Below, one piece after another: positions 1-5,861 of a DNA stretch of 8,011 nucleotides. Positions within the stretch are counted from its first letter, which is position 1, and the number at the start of each line of letters is the position of its first letter. Position numbers and translations under genes: made by a program. Under the pieces are notes generated by a model. It saw only the letters and a program-made list of their open reading frames with translations. It was not told where the DNA came from and did not search any database. The DNA is from an uncultured Campylobacter sp. Lineage in GTDB: Bacteria; Campylobacterota; Campylobacteria; Campylobacterales; Campylobacteraceae. Location of the stretch: the NCBI RefSeq assembly GCF_937949835.1, contig NZ_CALEDC010000425.1:1-8011 (forward strand), given 5' to 3'.

Positions 1-165
1 GTATTTGCAAATATGGGTAAGATGGACGTAGCGGCAAATTTAATGGCTGCGGGCAAGATGAATCCTCTTCATGCTTTCGGCGAAGAGGAGATCGAGGGAC
101 ATGCGCAGCTCGTTAAGATGATAGAGGCCGCACGCAAGGCTCAAGCTAGCGGTGAGATAGAATAA
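1..165 (+). CDS. mfrB: C-terminal end of fumarate reductase iron-sulfur subunit (MfrB/SdhB-like), partial
   Basis: Frame 1 is open from the first base to a TAA at 163-165 and encodes the last 54 residues of a protein whose start lies outside the window. The stretch is hydrophilic, with the segment GKMDVAANLMAAGKMNPLHA followed by an acidic and helical tail, and contains no cysteines, so all Fe-S ligands must lie upstream. The assignment rests mainly on context: mfrE follows after only 10 bases, and in Campylobacter and Wolinella the order is mfrA-mfrB-mfrE (formerly annotated sdhA-sdhB-sdhC/E). In that complex MfrB would carry electrons between the quinol-oxidising MfrE side and the flavin subunit MfrA. 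The tail resembles my memory of epsilonproteobacterial SdhB-type C-termini, but this was not checked by alignment. An alternative would be the iron-sulfur subunit of another succinate dehydrogenase-like enzyme. Confidence 0.7.
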   Translation, partial: VFANMGKMDVAANLMAAGKMNPLHAFGEEEIEGHAQLVKMIEAARKAQASGEIE

Positions 166-175
166 GGAGGAGAGG

Positions 176-1033
176 ATGAATAACGAATTTGCATTTTTCC
201 CGGGTTGCGTTTTAAGTCAAGCCGCAAAGGAATCTAAAATTTCACTTGAAGCGATCGCTCCGGTGCTGGGTATTAAACTTCACGAGATAAAAGGCTGGAG
301 CTGCTGCGGGGCTAGTCAAGCTCAATGCGTCGATCCTATGGCAAGCCTAGTAGCTAATGCCAGAAACATCGCGCTAGCCGAGGGTATGAATATGCCTCTG
401 CTAACTACCTGCTCCACCTGTATGCTAACTCTAACTAAAGCAAAGCTAACTTTGGATAAGGGAGCCAAAAGCTATATCAATACCTTTTTAAAAGAGGGCG
501 GTATGCAGTATCAGGGAAGTACCGAGATAACGAGTCTGCTTTGGGTGCTATATCAAAGCTTAGATACATTAAAAGCTAAAGTCGTTAGACCACTAACAAA
601 CTTAAAGGTAGCGCTATTTTACGGCTGCCACTCATTAAGACCGGAGCGCGAGCTTAAAAAAGAAAGCTCAACCAATCCTAAAAGCTTTGAAGCGGTAGTT
701 AGCGCACTTGGTGCTCAGATAGTGCCTTTTGAAAAACGCCTTGATTGCTGCGGCTTTCACGCTAGCTATCCTGCGGTAAAGTCCGTATCTAAAATGTCAA
801 GCGAGATCGTAAATGACGCTGCCGAGCACGGAGCCGACGTCGTAGTTACCCCTTGTCCGCTATGTCAGATGCAGCTTGATATCTATCAGGAGCGATACCA
901 AGAAGCGATGAACTCCAAGGCAAGAAAGCCGATCATCCACCTATCTCAGCTGGTAGGCCTTGCACTTGGGCTAAGCAATGAACAGCTTGGGCTAAATATC
1001 AATATCCAAGATGCAACGAGATTGGTAAGCTGA
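176..1033 (+). CDS. mfrE: 8-methylmenaquinol:fumarate reductase subunit E (HdrB-like protein with two CCG domains)
   Basis: The 285-residue protein has two complete cysteine-rich CCG domains. The first has C11, C43-C44-G45 and C79-x2-C82; the second has C151, C191-C192-G193 and C227-x2-C230. This is the signature of heterodisulfide reductase subunit B and of the SdhE/MfrE subunits of non-classical succinate/fumarate reductases. Such domains bind Fe-S clusters, and in Mfr enzymes this subunit links (methyl)menaquinol oxidation to the iron-sulfur subunit. No transmembrane helix is evident, so membrane attachment would be peripheral. The ATG at 176 is preceded by a strong AAGGAGG (164-170) that overlaps the stop of the upstream gene, which indicates translation from one mfrABE message. 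The length is close to what I recall for Campylobacter homologues. All expected cysteines are present and there is no sign of decay. Base composition is slightly more A+T-rich than hydABC. The family is certain; the Mfr rather than Sdh name is inferred from the probable organism. Confidence 0.9.
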   Translation: MNNEFAFFPGCVLSQAAKESKISLEAIAPVLGIKLHEIKGWSCCGASQAQCVDPMASLVANARNIALAEGMNMPLLTTCSTCMLTLTKAKLTLDKGAKSYINTFLKEGGMQYQGSTEITSLLWVLYQSLDTLKAKVVRPLTNLKVALFYGCHSLRPERELKKESSTNPKSFEAVVSALGAQIVPFEKRLDCCGFHASYPAVKSVSKMSSEIVNDAAEHGADVVVTPCPLCQMQLDIYQERYQEAMNSKARKPIIHLSQLVGLALGLSNEQLGLNINIQDATRLVS

Positions 1034-1060
1034 TCTTTGAAAATTTTCTAAAGATTTAAC

Positions 1061-1131
1061 GGATGATTTTGCAAAAATATTTCGCTGCGGCGCACAAACA
1101 GTGCGCCTGCTAGTATCGCACAAAATCATCC
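1061..1131. repeat. Nested inverted repeat (11-base outer arms, 7-base inner hairpin)
   Basis: The outer arms GGATGATTTTG (1061-1071) and CAAAATCATCC (1121-1131) are perfect reverse complements. Centred between them is a perfect hairpin, GGCGCAC (1089-1095), loop AAACA, GTGCGCC (1101-1107). The trinucleotide AAC directly precedes the left arm (1058-1060) and directly follows the right arm (1132-1134). As RNA the segment would fold into a long stem with an internal loop, located 28 bases after the mfrE stop. It could be the 3' end structure of the mfr transcript, or a tiny insertion element with terminal repeats and a 3-base duplication. It lacks the T run of a classical intrinsic terminator. 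The repeat is directly visible; its function is inferred. Confidence 0.8.
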
Positions 1132-1188
1132 AACCTACGCCTGCTTTATCTTGAACTGCTTTTCGCTACTATAAAATTCTTGATAAAA

Positions 1189-1250
1189 TTTCACTGCTTC
1201 GTAAATTTTAATGCTTCATAAAATTTAATGCTTCATAAAATTTAATGCTT
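1189..1250. repeat. 17-base tandem repeat
   Basis: The unit TTTAATGCTTCATAAAA occurs twice without change (1207-1223 and 1224-1240), followed by a third partial copy of 10 bases (1241-1250). A degenerate related copy (TTTCACTGCTTCGTAAA, 1189-1205) precedes them. The array lies in the mfrE-hydA spacer about 190 bases upstream of hydA, outside the likely core promoter. Perfect copies side by side imply recent slippage, so copy number may vary between strains. No regulatory role can be shown from sequence alone. Confidence 0.85.
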
Positions 1251-1382
1251 TCTCCGCCGTAATTTAACGTTTCGCCAGCCGCGCTAAATTTCTATCTGTC
1301 TTTTATTTTTAAATTTAAAACCCATTAGACGATGAATAAATATAAAATTTTAATTAAATCTAACGAAATTTAAGGTGCATGA

Positions 1383-1434
1383 ATTCTAAATTTTGATAGA
1401 ATGCCATTTAAAAATATCCTAAATTTCAGGAGGA
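1383..1434 (+). promoter_or_regulatory. Probable hydA promoter with overlapping dyad, and hydA ribosome binding site
   Basis: A sigma-70-like -10 element, TAGAAT (1397-1402), is preceded by a T-rich stretch ending in TTTTGA, as is usual for epsilonproteobacterial promoters, which often lack a clear -35 box. It lies 36 bases before the hydA ATG, giving a short leader. The -10 is the right half of a perfect dyad, ATTCTA (1383-1388), 8 bases, TAGAAT (1397-1402), which could be a repressor site. The ribosome binding site AGGAGGA (1428-1434) sits 4 bases before the ATG at 1439. No sigma-54 promoter of the TGGC/TGC type was seen. The transcription start is unproven. Confidence 0.5.
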
Positions 1435-1438
1435 CATT

Positions 1439-2584
1439 ATGGTTGATTTAGCTCAAATTTCGGCTAGACTTGATGCCGTTGAGCGTTTGCCGCGAATAAA
1501 AGCGGAGGAAAGCATACAAGAAAGGCTTAAGAGCAAAGGTTTTTCGCGTCGCGATTTTATGAAATGGAGCGGAGCGATGACCGCGATGCTCGGGCTTCCG
1601 GCCGCATTTGCACCGAGCGTAGCGCGAGCTGCGGAGCTTGCGGATCGCCTGCCGGTGATCTGGCTTCATATGGCGGAGTGCACGGGCTGTAGTGAGAGCT
1701 TGCTACGCACAGAGACGCCTAGCATTGATAGCCTGATATTCGACTACATCAGCCTAGAATACCACGAGACGATAATGGCTGCCGCAGGCTGGCAAGCCGA
1801 GGAAAATTTAGAGGGCGCGATCGAAAAATACAAGGGGCGCTATATCTTGATGGTAGAGGGCGGAATTCCAAGCGGCGAGAATGAATTTTTCCTAACCGTG
1901 GGTCCTGAGGGCAAGAGCGGAGCTCAGCACTGCAAACACGCGGCCGAAGGCGCTGCGGCAATATTTGCGATCGGCACCTGTTCGAGCTTCGGCGGTATCC
2001 AAGCTGCGGCTCCGAATCCGACCGGCGCCGTAGGTTTGGATAAAATCATAAACAAACCCGTCATCAACATCCCGGGCTGTCCGCCTAGCGAAAAAAATAT
2101 CGTCGGCAACGTGCTAAATTTCATCCTTTTCGGCACGCTTCCAAGCCTTGACGTTTACAACCGACCGAAATGGGCTTACGGGCTGCGAATACATGATCTG
2201 TGTGAGCGTCGCGGACATTTTGATGCGGGCGAGTTTGTAGAAAGCTTCGGCGATGCGGGCGCGAAGGACGGATACTGCCTTTATAAAGTAGGCTGCAAGG
2301 GTCCTTATACGTTTAACAACTGCTCGCGCGAGCGTTTCAACTCCCACACTAGCTGGCCGGTACAGGCGGGTCACGGCTGCATAGGCTGCTCGGAGCCTGA
2401 TTTTTGGGATCATATGGGACCTTTTGAGGAGCCTTTGGCGGATCGCCTTTACGAAAGCGTTTTCGGCGGGCTCGGCGCTGATGCTACCGCAGATAAGATA
2501 GGTGTCGGAATTTTAGCGATCACGGGTGTTGCGGTAGCGGCACACGCGGCGATTGCGTCATTTAAGAAAGATAAAGGGGAATAA
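1439..2584 (+). CDS. hydA: NiFe uptake hydrogenase small subunit, Tat-exported and membrane-anchored
   Basis: This is the electron-transfer subunit of a membrane-bound H2-uptake hydrogenase; it passes electrons from HydB to HydC on the periplasmic side. The N-terminus (residues 1-65) is a long twin-arginine signal with SRRDFMKW at 36-43, a hydrophobic stretch and a likely cleavage site near VARA-A (61-65). Fe-S ligands are complete: proximal cluster C81, C84, C181, C214; distal cluster H252, C255, C280, C286; medial [3Fe-4S] C295, C314, C317 with P307 in place of a fourth ligand. Residues 354-375 form a C-terminal membrane helix followed by a lysine-rich cytoplasmic end. The proximal motif is ECTGCSES and the partner motif is GTCSSFGGI, so the two extra cysteines of oxygen-tolerant enzymes are absent and a standard oxygen-sensitive type is expected. 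The length of 381 residues is normal. AGGAGGA precedes the ATG, and hydB starts 2 bases after the stop. Confidence 0.97.
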   Translation: MVDLAQISARLDAVERLPRIKAEESIQERLKSKGFSRRDFMKWSGAMTAMLGLPAAFAPSVARAAELADRLPVIWLHMAECTGCSESLLRTETPSIDSLIFDYISLEYHETIMAAAGWQAEENLEGAIEKYKGRYILMVEGGIPSGENEFFLTVGPEGKSGAQHCKHAAEGAAAIFAIGTCSSFGGIQAAAPNPTGAVGLDKIINKPVINIPGCPPSEKNIVGNVLNFILFGTLPSLDVYNRPKWAYGLRIHDLCERRGHFDAGEFVESFGDAGAKDGYCLYKVGCKGPYTFNNCSRERFNSHTSWPVQAGHGCIGCSEPDFWDHMGPFEEPLADRLYESVFGGLGADATADKIGVGILAITGVAVAAHAAIASFKKDKGE

Positions 2585-2586
2585 TC

Positions 2587-4308
2587 ATGTCGCAAAGAAT
2601 CGTAATAGATCCGATAACCAGAATAGAGGGACATTTAAGAATAGAGGTCGTAGTGGATGACGAAAACGTCGTCCGCGAGGCCTATAGCAGCTCGACGCTA
2701 TGGCGCGGGCTTGAGACCATAGTAAAAAATAGAGATCCGCGCGACGCGGGATTTTTTATGCAAAGAATTTGCGGCGTCTGCACCTTCTCGCACTACAAAG
2801 CGGGCATCGTCGCGGTAGAAAACGCCCTCGGCATAACTCCGCCGCTAAATGCCTTGCTGACGCGCACGCTGATGGCTAACGCGCTATTTTTGCACGATCA
2901 CCCGGTGCATTTTTATCAACTCCACGGGCTTGATTTCGTAGATGTAGTAAGCGCGCTTAGCGCCGATCCTAAAAAGGCGAGCGAGGAGGCGTTTAAATAC
3001 TGCGACACCCCTTATGCGTGCGGTGCGGATAAACTAAAAGAGGTGCAAGATCGCGTGGGCGCTTTCGTTAAGAAAGGCGCTTTGGGGCCTTTTGCCAACG
3101 CCTACTTCGGACACCCAACATATAAGCTTAGCCCGGAGCAAAATTTAATCGCTCTTTCGCACTATCTTGAGTGTTTGCGCATTCAGCGCACGGCGGCTCA
3201 GATGATGGCGATATTCGGTGCGAAGCAGCCTCATCCGCAAAGCCTCACCGTAGGCGGCGTCACCTGCGTGATGGATATCCTAAGTCCTGCGAGACTTGGC
3301 GAATATATGTCTAAATTTAAAGAGGTCGCGGACTTCGTAAATCGCGCCTACTATCCTGATCTCGTAATGGCTGCGAAGGCTTACGGCAACGAGCCTAGCG
3401 TGCTAAACGATATCGGCGTGGCAAATTTATGGACTCATCAAGAATTTCAGCTTTCAAAGAACGAATGGCTATTTCAAAGCGGCATGATTATGAACGGCGA
3501 TATTAGCAAGGTTTTAGAGCTCGATGAGAACAAGATTACCGAGGAGGCAACGCATGCGTGGTATAAAAACGATGCGGCGCTTCATCCTTACGACGGCGAG
3601 CAGGAGCCGAATTATACGGGCCTTCAGGACGGGCAGAGCATCGACGCGCACGGCAAAGAAGCGCATACGAAGGTGCTCGATACCCAGGGCAAATACACCT
3701 GGATCAAGGCTCCGCGATACGACGGCAAGCCGCTTCAGGTAGGACCTCTTGCAAATATCGTAGTAAATTACGCCAAGAAAAACGAGCGCGTAGTAAAGGT
3801 CGTGGATCAATTCCTAAAAGACGCCGGTTTGCCGCTTGAGGCGGTATTTTCAACGCTCGGACGAACGGCGTGCCGTATGATCGAGGCTAAAGTCGTAGCC
3901 GACAACGGACTGATTGCGCTAGAAAATTTGATCGCAAACATCAAAAGCGGCGATACGCAGACCTGCGCAAAATATGTAATCGATAACTCCAAAGAGTACA
4001 AAGGTCGCTATATCGGTCACGTGCCGCGCGGTGCGCTTAGCCACTGGTGCAGGATCGAAAAGGGCGTCATCAAAAACTGGCAGGCGGTCGTGCCGTCTAC
4101 TTGGAACGCCACGCCAAAGGACAAAGACGGCGCTATGGGCGCTTATGAATCCTGCTTGATCGGACTTAAGCTTGCCGATCTTTCCAAACCGCTAGAGATC
4201 ATCCGCCGCATCCATTCATTCGATCCTTGCATAGCCTGCGCCGTGCACGTAATGGACGCTAAAGGGGCGGAGCTTGGCTGCTATAGGGTAGATCCCAGCA
4301 AAGGATAA
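2587..4308 (+). CDS. hydB: NiFe uptake hydrogenase large subunit (catalytic)
   Basis: The 573-residue protein carries the Ni-Fe(CN)2CO site where H2 is split. The N-terminal motif RIEGHLRIEV begins at residue 12. The first ligand pair is C62 and C65 in RICGVCTFSH, and the second is C548 and C551 in DPCIACAVH near the end. Other family motifs are present, such as APRYDGKPLQVGPLA and GHVPRGALSHW. H554 marks the conserved cleavage site, so 19 residues (V555-G573) should be removed by HydD after nickel insertion. There is no signal peptide; the protein should cross the membrane with HydA by the Tat route. AAAGGGGA lies just upstream of the ATG, and hydC starts 3 bases after the stop, so hydABC is one message. 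No defect is visible. Confidence 0.97.
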   Translation: MSQRIVIDPITRIEGHLRIEVVVDDENVVREAYSSSTLWRGLETIVKNRDPRDAGFFMQRICGVCTFSHYKAGIVAVENALGITPPLNALLTRTLMANALFLHDHPVHFYQLHGLDFVDVVSALSADPKKASEEAFKYCDTPYACGADKLKEVQDRVGAFVKKGALGPFANAYFGHPTYKLSPEQNLIALSHYLECLRIQRTAAQMMAIFGAKQPHPQSLTVGGVTCVMDILSPARLGEYMSKFKEVADFVNRAYYPDLVMAAKAYGNEPSVLNDIGVANLWTHQEFQLSKNEWLFQSGMIMNGDISKVLELDENKITEEATHAWYKNDAALHPYDGEQEPNYTGLQDGQSIDAHGKEAHTKVLDTQGKYTWIKAPRYDGKPLQVGPLANIVVNYAKKNERVVKVVDQFLKDAGLPLEAVFSTLGRTACRMIEAKVVADNGLIALENLIANIKSGDTQTCAKYVIDNSKEYKGRYIGHVPRGALSHWCRIEKGVIKNWQAVVPSTWNATPKDKDGAMGAYESCLIGLKLADLSKPLEIIRRIHSFDPCIACAVHVMDAKGAELGCYRVDPSKG

Positions 4309-4311
4309 ACG

Positions 4312-4986
4312 ATGAAAAAAAGATTTGCGGAATACGAGTTCTCAATCGGTCTTAGGCTCACGCACTGGCTGCGTGCGCTTTGCATTACTATTTTGGTGAT
4401 CACCGGATATTATATCGCCTTTGTTTTTACCGCGCCCGAGGTGAGTCCCGAGCCGGTGCTTTTCATGCAGGCTAAATTTAGATTCGTGCATCTGATCTTC
4501 GGCTTTGCGATGATCGGTGCGGCGATCTTTAAAACCTACCTTTTCTTCTTTGATAAAAAGAGCAGAAAAGAGCTTTTGAGTATCAAGGATTTTTTTAGCC
4601 CGCGCGTCTGGATCGCTCAGATCAAATACTATATCTTTTTGGGCGAGCACCCGCATCTTCGCGGCGTTTATAACCCGCTACAGTTCATCTCCTATCTGGG
4701 CTTTTATCTAGTATTGTTCGTAATCTGCCTAACGGGTATGATCTTATACGTGCACGTCTATCACGAGGGGCTCGGCGGCGCGCTATACGGGCTCTTGCGC
4801 CCGCTGGAAGCGGCGATGGGCGGTCTAAGCGAAGTGCGAATGATACATCATCTTTGCATGAATATCATCATAATCTTCGTGCCGATCCACGTCTATATGG
4901 CAGTCTTTAACGCCGTCAAGGGCAGGGACGGCGCGATGGATGCGATCGTAAGCGGCTATAAATTTAAAAAGGAAGAGCACGCTTGA
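4312..4986 (+). CDS. hydC: Hydrogenase cytochrome b subunit (menaquinone-reducing membrane anchor)
   Basis: This 224-residue integral membrane protein takes electrons from HydA through two b hemes and reduces menaquinone. Four hydrophobic segments are seen, at about residues 20-40, 58-80, 124-148 and 180-202, each bordered by charged residues. Histidines H18 (THWLR), H60 (FVHLIFG), H179 (MIHHLC) and H193 (PIHVYM) lie in or near the helices. As I recall the Wolinella succinogenes HydC heme ligands (H25, H67, H186, H200), these match with a constant offset of 7, which supports two intact hemes. The ATG follows AAGGATAA (4301-4308), and the stop overlaps the TTG start of hydD. The length is typical of the family, and no oddity is seen. 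Confidence 0.95.
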   Translation: MKKRFAEYEFSIGLRLTHWLRALCITILVITGYYIAFVFTAPEVSPEPVLFMQAKFRFVHLIFGFAMIGAAIFKTYLFFFDKKSRKELLSIKDFFSPRVWIAQIKYYIFLGEHPHLRGVYNPLQFISYLGFYLVLFVICLTGMILYVHVYHEGLGGALYGLLRPLEAAMGGLSEVRMIHHLCMNIIIIFVPIHVYMAVFNAVKGRDGAMDAIVSGYKFKKEEHA

Positions 4987-5861
4987 GGGTGCTGGTACTG
5001 GGTATCGGCAACGTCATCTACGCGGACGAGGGCATAGGCGTGCACTTCGTCCGCGCGCTCGCGCAGAACTATAAATTTTATCCTAAAGCCGCCGCACGAA
5101 ATTCTATGGCGAGCGAGTATTTCACGGCGCAGAATTTCATGCAAAATTCCGCCCAAGTCTCTGCGATACAAAATTCTACCTCGCAAAATTCCATAGAGCG
5201 CGACCCTTCGCAAAATTCTGCGGATGAAAATTTTATCTCCGAGCAGAATTTTGCAGCAGTAAATTTAGACCGAAATTCTACTTCAGAAAATTCCGCAAAG
5301 CAGGATTCCGCTTCAAATTCTACTTCGCAAAATTTAGCAATAAATTCCGCAGCACAAAGCTCTATTAATGCGGACTTTGTCGCCGAAAATCTCGCCGCGC
5401 CGAGCGATAGTGCGGATCAGATCCGATTTATCGACGGCGGGACGCTGGCTAGCTTTTTGATGCCTACGATGGCGGAATTTGATGAAATTTTGCTCGTAGA
5501 TTGCATAGACGCGGACGGCGCAAAGGGCGGCGAGGTGTATTTTTTCGACTACGACGCGATGCCTAAGCAGATCAGCTGGAGTGGTTCGGCACACGAGGTC
5601 GAAATGCTTCAAACCCTGCAGATGATGGATCTTTGCGGCGATCTGCCTCACGTTAAAATTCTAGCGGTCGTGCCGCAGCGCATCGAGGAGGCGAGCTTTA
5701 AGCTAAGCTCCGTGATATTGCAGTCCTCAAAAATCATGGAAAAAACGGCGCTTAGGTACCTATCGAATCTTGGTTTCGCGCATGAAAAAATCGCCGATCT
5801 TAGCGCCCAAGATATCGCGGATCGATTTGCAAAAAGGGGGCGAGATGATAGTAGCATATGA
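4983..5861 (+). CDS. hydD: Hydrogenase maturation endopeptidase with large Asn/Ser-rich insertion
   Basis: HydD belongs to the HyaD/HybD/HycI family, which recognises nickel-loaded large subunit and removes its C-terminal tail. The start is TTG at 4983, overlapping the hydC stop (TTGA), with AAGGAAGAG at 4969-4977. It gives the classic beginning MRVLVLGIGNVIYADEGIGV. Nickel ligands match E. coli HybD E16, D62 and H93: here E16, D173 (LLVDCID) and H204 (GSAHEVEML). The D-to-H spacing is 31 in both, but the E-to-D spacing is 157 instead of 46. About 111 extra residues, roughly 34-145, therefore separate the first strand-helix unit from the IDGGT strand. The extra segment is rich in Asn, Ser, Gln and Ala and has a 14-residue repeat. 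The total of 292 residues compares with about 160-180 normally. All catalytic-site residues remain and the frame is open, so the protein is probably functional with a flexible loop. It overlaps hydE by 17 bases. Confidence 0.93.
   Translation: MRVLVLGIGNVIYADEGIGVHFVRALAQNYKFYPKAAARNSMASEYFTAQNFMQNSAQVSAIQNSTSQNSIERDPSQNSADENFISEQNFAAVNLDRNSTSENSAKQDSASNSTSQNLAINSAAQSSINADFVAENLAAPSDSADQIRFIDGGTLASFLMPTMAEFDEILLVDCIDADGAKGGEVYFFDYDAMPKQISWSGSAHEVEMLQTLQMMDLCGDLPHVKILAVVPQRIEEASFKLSSVILQSSKIMEKTALRYLSNLGFAHEKIADLSAQDIADRFAKRGRDDSSI
5172..5357 (+). repeat. Degenerate 42-base in-frame repeat inside hydD
   Basis: The word AATTC/AATTT recurs at 5145, 5172, 5187, 5214, 5229, 5247, 5274, 5289, 5316, 5331 and 5343. 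The spacing mostly alternates 27 and 15 bases, a period of 42 bases or 14 codons. The encoded units are NSTSQNSIERDPSQ (residues 64-77), a longer diverged unit (78-97), NSTSENSAKQDSAS (98-111) and NSTSQNLAINSAAQ (112-125). Every spacing is a multiple of three, so the frame is kept. The wider low-complexity region spans about 5082-5417. This pattern indicates expansion by duplication within the gene followed by divergence. It is not a CRISPR array, because the units are coding, diverged and have no spacers. Confidence 0.85.

Larger units (their letters stand above)
1034..1438. other. 405-base spacer between mfrE and hydA
   Basis: No credible gene lies here: stops are frequent in all frames and no tRNA- or rRNA-like segment was seen. 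From left to right it holds a short A/T palindrome just after the mfrE stop (GAAAATTTTC, 1039-1048), a 71-base nested inverted repeat (1061-1131), an A/T-rich tandem repeat (1189-1250), an A/T-rich stretch with several -10-like words, and the hydA promoter and ribosome binding site. Its size, together with a strong promoter-like sequence next to hydA, argues that mfr and hyd are separate transcription units. No stem followed by a T run was found, so the mfr terminator is not identified with certainty. Confidence 0.75.

Noticed and set aside
1679..2399. Possible oxygen-tolerant hydrogenase
   Set aside because: The proximal cluster motif has glycine, not cysteine, next to C84, and the GTCSSFGGI motif lacks the second extra cysteine, so the standard type applies.
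4342..4656. Reverse-strand open frame of 104 codons opposite hydC
   Set aside because: It is a shadow of hydC with no motif or ribosome binding site. The other reverse-strand frames over hydA, hydB, hydD and hydE are rejected for the same reason.
5145..5357. Regularly spaced repeats as a CRISPR array
   Set aside because: The repeats are short, diverged, coding in the hydD frame and without unique spacers.
5770..5844. Earlier TTG start for hydE adding 25 residues
   Set aside because: The extra residues lie within the hydD coding sequence. No ribosome binding site supports that start, whereas AAAAAGGGGG precedes the ATG at 5845.
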